Shown: positions 44,901-59,900 of the stretch, in pieces | Layout of the letters: each line of letters opens with the position of its first letter | Numbering within the stretch: the stretch's first letter is position 1 | From: Bermanella sp049115935 | GTDB lineage: Bacteria > Pseudomonadota > Gammaproteobacteria > Pseudomonadales > Oceanobacteraceae | Length of the DNA: 64,000 bases | Direction: 5' to 3' | Assembly: GCA_049115935.1 (NCBI GenBank) | Contig: JAGDZK010000006.1 | Coordinates: 1-64,000 of the forward strand | Translations under genes and position numbers: made by a program | The notes under the pieces: generated by a model | Seen by the model: only the letters and a program-made list of their open reading frames with translations | Database searches by the model: none | What the model was told of the DNA's origin: nothing

Positions 44901-47900
44901 CGAGATAAAAATAAAAATGAGTCTCGCACGCAAGCGATAATTCGTGTAAATAAAAATCAAGGCGCGGAGGTTAGTGAAGTAAATGTTGTTTCTAGTCAAT
45001 TAAATCCTAAAGATGTGCTAAGTGTAAATGTCATAAGTAAAGATGACGTTGCAGTAAGTCGTTTAGTTTTAGAGATTCTAGATGGCGACGCTATTGTAAT
45101 TAAAAATATTCAGGATGCTTCAACTGGTTTGATTCCAAAAAAAAGCCAAAGTTATAGTTGGAATATCGCTTTAAGTGAGTTGAACCTTGAAAATGTCGAT
45201 AAAAACTTAAAGCTAAGAATTACTGCAATAGATAACTTAGGAGAGAGTTCTCATGAGTTTGGCACGAAAGAGTCGAACGTTCAGATAGTAAAAGATGAAA
45301 AAGGGCCGTCTGCTACAATTATCTCGCCTATTCAAGGTACTGAACTTATATTTGGGGATGAAATCACTTTTGACCTTAAAGCATTGGATCAAAGTGGCAT
45401 AAAAAGCTGGAGGTTACTTAATGGCAATCGAGAGATTTACACTGAAACATTTAACACCTCAGATCCACTGGTAACAGAATCAGTCGATATTAAGTCACAA
45501 GAGTTGTTATGTGAGCATGCAGGGTGTGAAGCACCTAATGATGTTGAGCTTAAGTTAGAGTCTATAGATGACTTTGGAAATAAAAGCGAATCAATGTGGC
45601 GTTATACGCTGAGATACGATCAAGACCCTACCATTAGTATTCGTTTGCCTGCTCAGGGAGCTCGTTATTATGAAGGCGAGGTCGTTCCTATAACTATACT
45701 GGCAAGTGATGACATAGCGGTGTCAGAAGTAGGATACGGCATTACTCGACATGGTGATTTATTATTTGAAAAAGAATTAATATCTCAAAATGGTGGTTTG
45801 GATAAAGCAAAAGAAGGTGTTTATTATAATGGTAGTTTTAGAGTGCCAAGTACACGTCAAGGGTCACTATATATATATGGGTATGTAATAGACAGCAAAG
45901 GAAAAAAAGTTAAATCTCCATTAAATTTAGAGCTGCTCGAAGATATATACGGGCCTCAGTTAACAATTATTAAACCTGAAAATTTAATAATTGACGTATT
46001 TCCAGGTGATGAACTTAATATTGAAGCGTTAACTTCGGATAATAAATATATTCCTACGACTGTGTGGAATGACTTAACGGCTCAGGATAGTTTTAAAGCT
46101 GAGCTTATTTACCCGGATGGTAGTGTTAATGTTTTAGATTGGACGAAATTGATAAGTGAAGCTCATGTTGAGCAGGTGAAGCTTCCAAATCCGGGGACCT
46201 TCGGAGAAATTTTATATACTGATGTATTTAAACGAGACTTTGAAGGCAGTCTTTTATTTGAAAAATCGTTATCTGTATATTCAGGTCAGCAATTAGGTTT
46301 GCATTTTTCAATTACTGATAATGGCGGTAACCAAACCAAATCTGAAAAATATCAAATAAACATACTTGCTGACTCAACTGCTCCTGAGATTGAATTAACT
46401 AAACCGTTGGATGTGATATACCAGGGGCAACCTTTGGCGTTTGACTTAAGATTTACCGATGATACAAGCTTAAAGTCATTGAACGTATCCATTAGCACAA
46501 ATAATGCTGATGTGCATAATGTTGCTGGTGAAACAGCGGTAATGCAAAGTGAGTTTAGAATAAAAGGGTTAGGGGTCGATTTAACGGCAATAGATGGATT
46601 AAATTTAACCACCTTAGAAACAGTTAATTTATTGGTCACCGCGGAAGATACTAGCGGGAATATTGGAAGTGAAACATTTAAATTCAATTATATACCTGAC
46701 CCAGTCCCTGTGTTGTCTGTTGATCAAGAATTTCCAGGTTCTACTTGGCAAGAGAATAGTTTGAGTGGGCTCAGTCTGACTTTAGAAGATAACCTTGCAT
46801 CAGAATATAATGACCTTCAGGCTGGTTTTGTTACTACTTCACTAAGTGGTTTAAATAATCGAAATGTATCAATTGTCTATGAGGCCAAAGCCGAAGAATA
46901 TACAGTAGGTCAGTATAAAGAATATAAGCAGCAAGTGGCTAAACTAGTTGAAACAGGATTCTCAATTGATTATCCAGAGTCGAATAATAGTAATTATTCT
47001 TTTGGTTCTACTGGTGATAAGTACTTTGAAATTATAAATAACAAGTTAATTGCATACACGAGGACCGACTATTCGAAAATTAGAAGTATACAGGTGCCAA
47101 GTGGAGTGAGCGTTGAAATTACTTATGGCTCCGAGAAGCAATGCGCAGTAATTGAAGCTACAAATACAATGGGTGAGGGTCTTGAAGAAAAATTAGCACA
47201 TATTTATACGACAGTACCTGAGCTGTCTTGGATTAAAATAACATTCTTAGATGAAAGCTCTCCTGTTAGATCGATATTACAAGAAATTACATCACTGTCG
47301 AGATTTAACCCCAAAGCATATGATGAACTAAAGGATTTTTCTGATCATTTAAAATACACAAAAATAAGCATAAAACTGGCCGATAATGAATTGGGGACAT
47401 CTGAAATAGGGCTTACTCCTAGCTTGATAGGCACAAAGTTATCGCAAGCCGGGAGTCGATACTTACTTCCAAATGCAGTAGATAAAGATTTACAAATACT
47501 GGCCTACGCTGCTGATTACCAAAGCGTAAATCGTGCGGATATTAGTGTTCAGAAATTGCTTGTAAAAAAAATAGAGCATGATCAAAGTGAACCGATTATA
47601 ACCCTTAATACTCTGTTCAGTAACATAAAACCTGGTGATAGAAAATCAATAGAATTTATAGCAGAAGATGATAGTTACGGAGTTGATGAAGTGTCGCTAT
47701 GGTTGAATGGTCAGAAACATGCAAGCTTAACTGGCCGATACGGTTTAAATAACCTTGCTATAACGTATGAGCATCCGGTTAATTATACTACTGGCGATGC
47801 GCAGCTTGAATTAAGGGTTAAAGATCGTAGCGGTAATGAAGTAAATAAAGAAATGTCATTGCATGTTTTAGATAACTATATGCCGACAATATCTTGGAAG

Positions 47901-50900
47901 CTATTTGAATCCAGTGTCGTAAGGTATACGGATAAAACACGTTTAAATTACGGTGAGTTTTGGGTTAGAGCAGGAGCTACTTTTACAACCCAGTTTAACT
48001 TGGCGGATGATGTAGGTTTAATGCACGCAAAAGCTTATCGTTTATCTCGTACTGGAGAGAAAGTGTTAGTGTCAGATCCATATTTGTATGATAAGCCCTG
48101 TGCTGTTGTCTGGGAAAGATCTGATACACCAGAATTTGAGATTGTATTTGATCAGGTTGAATCAACTGAATATGAGGTTGAGGTGACGGATACACTTGGT
48201 CAAACACGGTCTGTAAAATTCATTGTTCACCCAATGGAAAATATTCAACCACAGGTACAAATATTCTCTCCTATTGAAGACCAATTTATAGCGGCAGGTT
48301 CTGTTAATTTAATCGCGACAGTTGCATACGCTGATGACAGGATAATAAAGGCAAAAGATGACATACAGTTTTATGTCAATGGAGAACAATCAGCTTATAA
48401 AACATCAGGTAAAATAATAAGCATAGGCCTGCCAGAGGCTTCGGCTGCATTTGATGTTATTTATGACAGACTAGAGAGTAAATATACTCAGGCTATTGCA
48501 AGTGAATTTGGGCGTAAAGACAGCCGCAATTCCGGAGTTGCTGAATATGAAATTACGATGCCAGGGGGGATTGTTCGTCAGGGTGAAAAAATCGAAGTTA
48601 AAGCGGTTATTACCGATGCAGATGGCTCAATAAATTCACATATAATAAACTTGAATGTTGTGGCCGATGAAATAAAACCAGAGCTTGTGATCAAAGATCC
48701 AGATTTTTCATATGCACCAATCGAGAATACTGAATTCACAGTTCGAATTTCTGCGTTTGATAATGTAAAAGTGGATTCAATTGCAGCATATACAGGATTT
48801 GGTGTTAGCTACCCTGATGGTAGTTATAAAAGCCCTGTATTTGATAATAAATTTTTAAATATTACAGGTATACCATCAAAAGATGCAGAGCCTGCCTCAA
48901 GTGTTAATATTGATACTCCTGAATATAAGCGTCTTTTACATGTTCCTTTCTTGAAAGATATTTTAAATGCATTAGGCGGTGGATTAATCGATACATTTAC
49001 CGAAAATCATCGAGTGGATTTTTGGGTGAAAATGATTGTCACTGACTCTAATGGCAATACGAGAGTTCGCGAACTGAGCTTTCCTGTACGAGTAGATGAG
49101 AAGCCTGTACTTGATATAGTGGAACCAGTATTGGGATCTCAGGTTATCGAAGGCGATCGTTTATATGTCAATGTTCATGCTTTTGATGATGTAGGTTTGG
49201 CGTATGTTCGATTGTTTGCATACCACCAATTAGAGTCTCAAGAGAACTTGATTTCTGAGCGTAAATTAATTGGCGGGCCTTATAATTATTTTGTAGATAT
49301 ACCAAAATTTGATGCGGCAAATTTGGAAAAAAATAAAATAATTCTGAAGGTTGAGGCGGTCGATACCTATGGCGAAGTGATTGGTGACTTAGATAAACAC
49401 AGAGTTGAAGAATCTTTAACACTAAAAATTGTAGAAGATGAGCAACCAGTTATTGCCATTGCAGCACCATTGAATGAAGCCGAATACACAGAGGGGCAGT
49501 CTGTGTTAGTTCAGATTAACGCAACTGATGATATAGGCCTAAAACAAGTTGTATTAGATGTAAAAGGTATTTTAGGTGGTGATCAAACTTTAATTGATAT
49601 GGATTATCCATATGAATATTTAATTAAATTGCCATATGGCCAATCAGGGCGCACTATAAGGTTATCGGCCGTAGCGACCGAGTTGACTTATGGTGACAAT
49701 AAAGCTAGATCGGTTGCCACATTTGATGATGTGACCATTAGCGTAGTGGCAGATACCCAGCCGCCGTCTTTAACTATAAATGAACCTAATCCAGATGAAC
49801 GTGTTTATATTATTGAGAATCGAGACCTGCCTTTTGCAGTAGAAGCGCTTGATAATGTTGAAGTGAAGACGATTACTTATGAAATAATTTATAATGATAA
49901 AGTTTTATCGAAAACACTAAGCACCGGCCCACCTTATTTTGGACGTTTACCAATAAAGTCTATAAAGGACTATTTTGAAGGCGATAACTTGCCGAATGAA
50001 ATTGATGCGACATTTAAAATAGAAGCACGCGACGGCGCTGGAAATATTACCTCAAAATCATTACCGTTAACAATTAAGCGTAACCTACCTCCAACGATTG
50101 ATAGCATCCAAGTATTGGATCAGCGGGGTTATCAAATTGACGTATCCCAAGGTATTACACAAGGCCGTCAAATAGTTCTACAACCACTACCGCAAGATGA
50201 GTTCGGTATCGATAGAGTGGAGCTATATAAGATTGCGGAAGACGGTTCACAGCAAAAGCTTGGTGTTGATGCGGCAGCGCCTTTTCAGTTTCACTATCCA
50301 GTAACAGATGCAGTGGGTAAAGTTCTTAGCTTTAAAGCTAAAGCAAAAGATATAGATGGTTTTTGGTCTGATCTATCAAACCCATTCAATATTGCAGTTA
50401 ATGAAAACAAAGCACCTGTCGTTACCATTATAAAACCGTTTAATAATTCGTCTTCTGTTATTCAGGGGCAAAGTTTAGAAGTCACTGCGGAGGTTTTTGA
50501 TGACTTAGGCGCAGATGGTGTAAGTCGAGTTGACTTTTATCTTAACGATTTACTTGTGGAAAGCGTTTATCAAAGTGTAGAGACTCAAGAAGGTGGCTTT
50601 GCATTAGATCATATCTATACCGCATATATCCAATTACCAGAGGGCATAGACGGTGCAGTCATTCAAGCAGTGGCAATTGATAAACAAGGAATTGAAGGCG
50701 CTTCGCAGCCAAGATTTATTAAACAAATTTCAGACACGGTTAAGCCTAAGCCCTATATATTATCCCCAGCCAGTGGTGATATTGTCACAATAAAAGCGGG
50801 TAATGATGGGCATGTGCGCTTGCTTATGGCGGTTGAAGATATTGGTAATCCATTAGGTAGACACGCCTATATGCGATTAATACGAGAGCAGCAAAATGAT

Positions 50901-53900
50901 GCCGGTGATTGGGTAGCGTTGGAAGAAGATTTGGTTGAGCTACTGTATAACGACAGCACATTATTAGCGTCAGAGCCTGTCAGCGAACCAGAAAATTTTT
51001 ACTATATTCATAGTTATGATTACTCAAACGGTCGTATTTTCAGCCATGATGATTCAGGTGTTCAGCGCGTGCGTATTCAAGCTTGGGTTGAAACAGCAGC
51101 AGAGAAGCAACCTGAGGTAGTAGAAGCTATCGTTGAAGTCGGTATGAAATTTAGCCGCAACCACTTTATTAAACCTAGTGATAATTCTTCTAGTAGCACG
51201 GCAAAAACAGTTTATTACAATGCGGTTTCTCAATACGCAGGAAAAGAAAAATCAGGTGCACTTGTTACTTCGTGGTCTAGCTTAAGCCCTTATAATGTAG
51301 AAAAAGATTTAGGTAATTTTCATTATAGTGGCTTGCAAGATGAAGAACATTATAACGGAATGGGCGCTTATACTGGTGTGTATTATATTGGTATTGCCAA
51401 TATAGACGAGCAAGATAATGGTGATACATTTGCTTACTCTAAAAATTTAAATACAACTGCTGAAATCTTTACCGGTACAATCGCTGAAATTTCCGCTGAT
51501 CAAGATTATGTTCTAGCCGCAAAGTCAGGTCTATCAGATGTTACCAATGGAAAACTCCCCTCTTTTGTTAGCGCCTTAAAATCTGATATTAATGAAAATC
51601 CTGAAACTGGCCGTATTGATGAATATGGTCAAAGTGAGTTATTAATTTTTAACAAACAAAATGGTGACAATCAGTTTGGTTTGCCCTATTTAATGGCAGG
51701 GCGTGCAGATATACCATTTGAAGACGTATATGGCCTAGATCATGAAGACGAATTAGCTCTGGTCGCAAATGGTAATGGTGGTGTCATAGCTTTTAATATT
51801 CGTGACCTTACATCCCCTTATCGTATTGGCTTTATTAAGCCAGACGGTTTTGCTCGTGACGTAAAAATTAAGGGTAATTATGCATTTATAGCGGCTTCAT
51901 ATCAGGGGGTTGTGGTAGCTGACATTAGCCAACCGGATATGCCAATAGTGGCTACTTTTGATACTTTTGGTGTAGCTAACCGCTTAGATATACAAGGGAA
52001 TAATTTATATGTGGCAAACATGGCTGGTGATGGCCTGGTTGCTCAATTAAATGTAGTGAATATCGCCGACCCGCTTAATTTAAAACATATTTACGCATAT
52101 GACGTTCAGCACGGTCGAGAAGATTATGAATTAGATGGCATTTATGATGTGAAGGTTGTGGGGAATCTTGCCTATATAAGTGTGAATTACTCTAATCAAG
52201 AGGATGTACCAGCAAACTCTAGTATCGAAGTCATAGATGTGTCTAAGCATAAGCAATTTAACTACCTAGAAACCCGTAATGCCGAGACTCATGAGACACC
52301 ATCTGTGATGGATGTAGGCGCTAGGGGGTTTGCAGTCGCACATAATGAAATATATGTTGCGAAAGGCAAACAGGGTATTGGTGAGCTTGAGCTTAATAGT
52401 TTAACTATTTTGGGTCACACTCCAGTGGCTCAAGAAACAAATATCGCTATAGATATTCCATTTATTGATATTCAGTTATCTCACCCTCTTCAATTAAATC
52501 AAACACTTTCTGATTATGTAACAATCTGGAAAGAAATTGCTGGTTTTGGTGAGGAAGTATCAAATCAATTTGAAATCAGTATTGTTAATAATGGCAATGA
52601 AGGTGATAGCTCTAGGGTTTTACGTTTAATTCGTAAAGATTCACAGGTGCTAACCGAGGGTGAAACCTATGTTGTACATATTTCATCAGGCTTATTACCT
52701 ATAACCGGTGGCATGATGCAGCAGAGTTATGAATTTAACTTTGTCACTGTGATAAATAAAGAAGCATTACTGCCGGATATCGAAACGGTTACGCCTTCTC
52801 ATATTAGTACTCAAGGTAATCAGGTTATTGAAGTCGTAGGGTCTCAATTCGATGAAAACCTAACAGTTAAAATTGGTGGGCAGTTGGCACCGGTGCAAGA
52901 TTTTGAACTAATAGATACGGACTTATCACAATATAAAGTCACAGTATTAACACCACCCAATTACGCAGGTCCAGCAAGTTTAGAAGTGACAAATCAATGG
53001 GGGATTATCGATACGGTAATAGGTGCATTAGTTTATGTTGATGATTTACGATTAAGCTATATTAATCCATCGATCGCTCGTGTTGATCAACGTGGGCCAA
53101 ATGATAAAGCGGAAGTAATAGGTTATGGCTTTAACCCAGATGTTCGCATTACTGCTTATCCTGAAGGTAAACCGGAATTAGCTGTGATTGATAGGGTCGA
53201 TAATGATCGTTTAACCTTGAAAAGTGGTGAAAAATTATTTTGGATTTTACCTGAGTTTGGTGACAGTTATCGTGGCTTTGTTACGGTAGAGATTAGCAGT
53301 GAAAACACTGAAAAAATAATTTTACCGCAAGCTGTTTTTTATGGTGGCTTAATTATTGATAAATCAATATCAACTGGAATCGGAGATATTTCACCTGGAT
53401 TATTTCCGCGAGGTGAAATTGTTTCTCTAGAGGCGGATGAAAATAAAGGACTAATCTATGTTTTGGCTAAAGGTCCTAAAGGGAGTGGAAGCAATGCAAC
53501 AAGTTATGAGGAGCTGAAGTCTATTAAAGCACCTGGCTGGATTTCCCTGGTGCACTATGAGCGTGGTGAGTTGGATAAAGCCGCGCCTATGCATGGTTTG
53601 GGCTACTATAATTTCCCACCAGAATTAAGCCCCTCATCTATTAAAAAAGTAGGTGACACCGTATATGTTACGGCTCGTGCAGAGAGCTATTTGGGGTTTG
53701 ATGCTGAGTATGCCCCCGGTGAATGGCTGTTAATATTCGATGCAATAACCGAGTTACCAGGTTCTGGCGATGGCTCCGAGCAAGCTGAGGGTGACAACCG
53801 CTACATTCTACATAGTTTGCCAATACCGCAATCAACAGAAACCGCAGTAGAGAAACATTTCATTGATTTTTATGATAATTTATTAATCGTCGCAAGTCGT

Positions 53901-56900
53901 GGCGGTGCCGTGAGTGTGTATTCGATTATCAACCCATCGCGTCCTTCGTTATTAAAATCAATTAAACAAGTCAGTGGCTCAAGGGGTGAAATAGCCCTTA
54001 GAGCACAAGGTTTATATGTCGATGATGGCAAGCTGTTTGTTAATAATGGCGGTTCGTGGGCAGTATTTGATTTACAAAAAGCCAGTGTGCCGGAGCTGAC
54101 TCAGATTCAAGCTCCACTCGCGATGACGCCATCTTTACAGGAAGGTAAACATGTAGCCGGTGCATTAACTATGCATGAGTTATCCGGTGATTCTCAATGG
54201 AAACAAATAAGCCAGTTAGAAAGTTTTGGTTTTAAAGTACCAGGAAAACCCAAATTAATTGATGCCCATAGCACGTTAGCTACAGTGCTAACTAAAGATA
54301 TATGTGCTGGTGGACCATTAGAAAGCTCGTATCTATCTTTAATTGACTACAGTGATTTAGAGGCACCGTATTTAATTGATGCAATGCCATATATAACAAA
54401 TTATAAACCTAGTGAAGAGGAGCAAATGGGCCTCGATTTATTTGGGCGTTCAGGAGCAAGCTGCTCAGCATCTGCTTATGCGGATCATCTCTTCACTAAA
54501 GATGGTATGAGTGTGGTAGCGAATGACCAACTTCATATTGTTGATACTCATATTCAAGAGCTCGCAGTTAGCTGGCCTGTAGATGAGCAACAGTTTGTAG
54601 CGTTAGATTCTTCTATCACATTAGATTGGACGTTACCTATTGCTAACCTGAACGATGTAAAAGATTACATTAGTTTAATTAAGGTAAACGGTAGCGATGC
54701 CGCTGATGCAATCGCTTCGGATATATCCATAAACCCAGAAAATCCACGTCAAATAATTATAACGCCACAAAACCCATTAACTGCTGTTAGTAAATACCAG
54801 ATCAAATTAACAGGTGTTAAAGCATCTCGTCGTACACAAGGTCTGGCCGACCTAACATTGAATTTTTCAACTGGCAACTATGTAGGTGAAAATATTACAT
54901 GGGACAAAGCAGAGAAAAATTATGTATCTGTAAATGGTGAAACGATTTGGATCACATTAAGCCATGCGAATAACCCTGAATTATTCTTTTCTGGTAAGCA
55001 AGGGCAAATACTAGCTGTTGAAGAAATCTCGGCTACACAATCCCGTTATCAAGTAGAATTACCATCAGGAATCGCAGGCTCTATTTTTGTAGAAATAAAA
55101 GACGATGACGCCCGTTTTTGGTCGAGCGCTGGTGCGTTAATCTATGTTGAACCTATGGTGTTAGAAAATATTTCACCAGCAGAAGGCACCTTAGAGGGAA
55201 CCCAAAAAGTGGTTATTTCTGCCACAGGTTTTGCACCTGATGTAGCAGATATAAAGGTCTTCTTTGGTAATCAATTAGCAGACACCAAACATTATCAGTT
55301 GTTAGAAACCACCCAGTTACAGCTTTTAACACCACCTGGCACATTGGGGGCGGTTGATGTGCGTGTTGAGTTAACAGACGGTCAATCCGATACTCTTAAA
55401 AGTGCATATTTATATCAGCAGCCAATACAATCCGAAATAAAAACTAAATCTACAAATGCGATAACGGCAATGTCTATTGACCCATCAGCAACTTATATGA
55501 TGGTAGGCGTCGGTAGTACGCTTAATATTTTTAATATAGATCCTTCAAAATGGACAGCAAATAATATTATTGAGGATGTAAATGGCGAGCAAAAATTCCG
55601 TGATCCACTAAATCCAGATGACCTAAGACGTAAAATTGACCTAGATGGTGACAAAGTCGATGATCGACAGGTCTTTAGCTGGAATTTACCTGACGGTTTT
55701 GTAGTGCTGGGTGTACAAGGCTATTTCGAGCGAGGTCATGACTTAATCTATATGGCGGCAGCTAAACCAGATGCCGCCAGCGAATTTGGGTTCAGCGAAG
55801 CGAAATTATTTATATTAGGTGTTAGTGATGACTTTAGTACTGCTCAGCTAATACGCTCACTAGAGTTGCCAGGCAATATGGCGCGAGGGATTATTGTTGA
55901 AAACAATCAAGCTTTAATGACTCTAGGGACGGCAGGCCTTGGTTTGGTGGATGCATATATACCAGCGAAGACATATTTAATGGAATCGGCTGAAGTGATT
56001 GGAGACTTGCCGGCTCTAGGGCTTGCGAGAACTAACCAACGCTTAAATAACGAACCCGTTTATGCCGTGGCTTCAGGCCATTGGACATACCCAGCACAAA
56101 AACTAATTAGTAATGAAGTAGCTGGTAAGGGTGGCTTTACATTAATGTCTCGAAATGCTGATGGCATGCAGGCAATTAGCAGCTTAGATATACCCGCATC
56201 AGATATTGAGGTTAAAGATCAGTTTGCATTTCTAGCCGCGGGTGATCGAGGTGTGATTGTACTGGATATATCTAACGTGCAATCGCCAAAAGTGATCTCC
56301 CGTAATGCTGAGCTTGGCCATGTACATGACATTAGTATTTCTGGTCATGTACTGTATGCGGCTGTTGGTGGTAAGGGCATTATTAGTTTAGATATCACTA
56401 GCCCTGAAAACCTAGAGTTATTAACAGGTTTAGATGCTTTCAACGATGCAAATATTATGCATGTGTCGGCACTGTCTGCCTCTGTGGTTGGAGGTGGTAT
56501 TAATGATCATGGTGTGTTGCAAGTTTACCCAGACTCAAATTTAAAGCTTTTCACGGTTGACCCAGCCAACGGCATATTAGATTTTGATGATCGATTAACC
56601 GCAATATTCAGATTCAGTAAAGCTATTGATGGCTATGAACCGAATTTAAATAAATTTGCAGTGTTAAATTCACAGCAACAGCCGATTGAATTTGAATTGA
56701 ATATAAACGGCAATCAGGCTGAAATTTATATTAGCCCTAATCAAGGTATAAATGTAGGTGACACGCTGCATTATTATATTTATGCGGGCCTTGCATCAGT
56801 TAAAAAATTGACTGAATACAATGAATTTCCTCTTTATAAACTTAAACATGACCAGCATGTAGAGCTTACTTATCGTGGGAAGTACAGCACCAAGCTATCG

Positions 56901-59900
56901 ATTGATTCACTGTTACCTCGTCGCCAGTTATTAGGCGAGCCACTAGAAATAACAGCTAGTGCTCTAGGTGTTCCGCTTGATATTTCACGAGTTAAGTTAA
57001 GCATTGGAGGTCAAAAGGCTCAAATCGATAAAATTGAGTCTAATGATGAGGTGGAGCGAGCAGGTATTATTTATGCGACTCACCCAGGTTTAAATGTTTC
57101 AGGTTATTACGATGTTACGTTAGAAGTAGAGCGTTACGGATTATGGGAAAGCACAACATTATTTGGTGCATTAGCCATAGATAAACCTATTAAGCTGAAT
57201 TCCGTTACTCCGCAATGGGGTCCACTAGTGGGTGGTACTCGTATTGAGGTATTAGGAGAAGGGTTTGAGCCTGGCAACACCGTAATGGACGGTTTGGTGC
57301 TTACGATTGGTTCAGCACCTGTCACCAATATAGACGTTATTTCATCAAGTCGATTAATAGCGTACACCCCAAGGGGGAATACAGGGCGTCAAAAAGTCAT
57401 TGCGCAGAACCGATATAGCAATACAGATGAGTTATCGCCAGACAATGGTTTTGGTTATGGCTTACGTACTATGGGTCAAGCAAAAGCGGCGCTAGTGAGC
57501 CCATTAGATGTTTGGGTGGATCAAGAAACAGGGGTAGCCGTTACCCCTGCTGGTTACTTCCAAGAAACGTTTCCCCATGATCAATTTGATGCTCATCATA
57601 AACAGTTTTTAGGCGGGGCATTTCCTGATGCACTTCGAGCCGCTACATTTGATGTACAAGCCGAAGAGCACATCTTACAAGTGGGCGGTATAGCGACTTT
57701 GCCTGTTGGTGAGGCAGGACAAACACAAATTGGCAGATACTTGTTAGGACAAAAGTTAGCCACAATCCAAGTAGCCGAAGCGATCGGCGACAGTGACGGT
57801 TTGACCGAAGAACAAAAAGATCAATATCAAAAAGTACAATATGACTATGTGGTAACAAATGCAGACTCTATTAATATTCAACCGGTACGCGAATTTGATG
57901 TTAGTGAAAACATTTGGCGTAAACGTCTGTACGTGGCAAGCGGTACAGGTGGTGTCGCTAAATTAAATTTAGATGATCAAAACTCATTACAGTTAATCAA
58001 CGAAATACAGCCTTATGTAGATAATAATACGGTTACAGATGTAGAAGTAAGTGGACATTTACTGGCTGCAACGCGTACCAGTGTGACAGAAACAAAATCA
58101 GTTCAATCATGTGGTTCCAAGCCTTATATAACAAATCCTAGCTCTTTACTGATGGCAAATTACATTGATGCATATGACCCAGTTGAGTTAGATCCATTAG
58201 AAATTGCTGCAGGTCTAACCGTGTATAGCCAAGGTGGCTGGTTATACACTGGTGGTGTAGGTGGCGGTAAAATGTATCAACCCGGTATGGGTTGCCCGCA
58301 TTGGCGAGAAAGTTTGTCCATGACCGCACCGGATAATCTTGAAAATAAATTGGGTAATACACTTCAGGCCGTAAATTTATTAGACCCTGTACTAAGTCGT
58401 AGTTTTGCATTTCCTGTAAACATTCGCGATGTGGTGCAATACAAAGAACACCTGTTTGTGGCGCTAGGTACAGAAGGCGTTGCGATTGTTGACCTGCATT
58501 CAGAACAAGGGAGCCAAATTAAGTTTGATAAAAACCTAATGGCTACCGCTGCGAGTATTGAAAAACTAAAATTAGTTGGTCATACCTTATTTTTAGCCGG
58601 TAAATCAGGTTCATTAGTTGTTATGGATGTTAATGACATAAAGAACCCAAAAATAATTAGTGCCGGTAATACAGAATACACCCATGGTTTAGATATTTAT
58701 AAAAATCGAGTCGTAATAGCGTCTAAAAAAGCAGGCTTGCAAACACTTGAACTACCGGGCAGCTTGGTGACACACACATCATTAGAAAAAGATGGTGGTT
58801 TGTCGTTAAGCCTTAGTGAAAAACTAACTATTCAATTTAATGAAGCAATCGCAACTCAATCATTGCTTGAGACTGAAGCGATCACGTTATGGCTGCATTC
58901 TGCACAGAGTAGTTATAAGCAAGCTGTACCATTTACTGTTAGGGCACGCAATGAGAATGATGGTTCAGCCACTTCTTTTGATATCGAGTTCGACCGCCTG
59001 CCGGGTGAATACTCGCTTGAAGTGAATAAAGCTCAAACTATACGTGGCACAAGTTTGTGGATGCCCTACGCGCAAAACTTTGAAATATTTGATCACGATG
59101 CACAAACACCTGAGATCCATTATTTAGTTAACAACAAACAAGCAGAAGATGATCTTGAAAGCGAAATTATTATTAAGGGTGAAAATTTCCTTATTGGCCA
59201 ACTAACGGCCAAGCTCGATAATTATGATATTCCTTTAATTATTGTTGACGACAACACAGCAACTATACCTGCAGGTAGCTTGCAGATGCTGGCGTTGGAA
59301 TATGGCCAACACCATTTACAGTTAAATAATATGGGGCGCTCAGCAATACATTTAGGGGCTGTCATGTACACCGCCGCCATTGAAACGGCGGTAGTCGAAA
59401 TGGATATAACGGCAGGTGATCAAAGTGGTGGTTATCATGTGACGGCATCAGCAAGTGATGACATTTTCCAACCGGGTACTAAGGTACGTTTTGTTTCTAA
59501 AACTACAGATCGTGTGATTGAAACGGTTTACACCGATGGCTATAAAACGGTCGATTTACAAGATGATGTAATTAAATTAAATCAATTTCGTTTCCGTGCG
59601 CCTGGCGTCACCATGCCTGATATTTATGATGTATATGCACTAATCCCTAATGGCGATCATATTAAAGAAGCACATATAGGGCGTTTTTCATATAACAGAG
59701 ATACTGGCCGTAAATGGGACTTACCAAATTATCCACCAATGGAAATTGGTGGCGCACAAATGCGACATGAGCATTTATTTGTCGGGGTAAAAGCAGGTAG
59801 CAAGCCCACACCTGAAAATCGTTTCTTAATGGAAAGTGGTTTAGAAATATATAATGTAGCCATACCCGATAGACCAATTCGTGTATCACAGCTGGTAATG

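Noticed and set aside
58840..59025. Plus-strand 61-codon frame inside the giant gene
   Set aside because: It is out of frame with the 22-kb coding frame, and its composition (Leu/Arg/Ser with no pattern) is that of a shadow.
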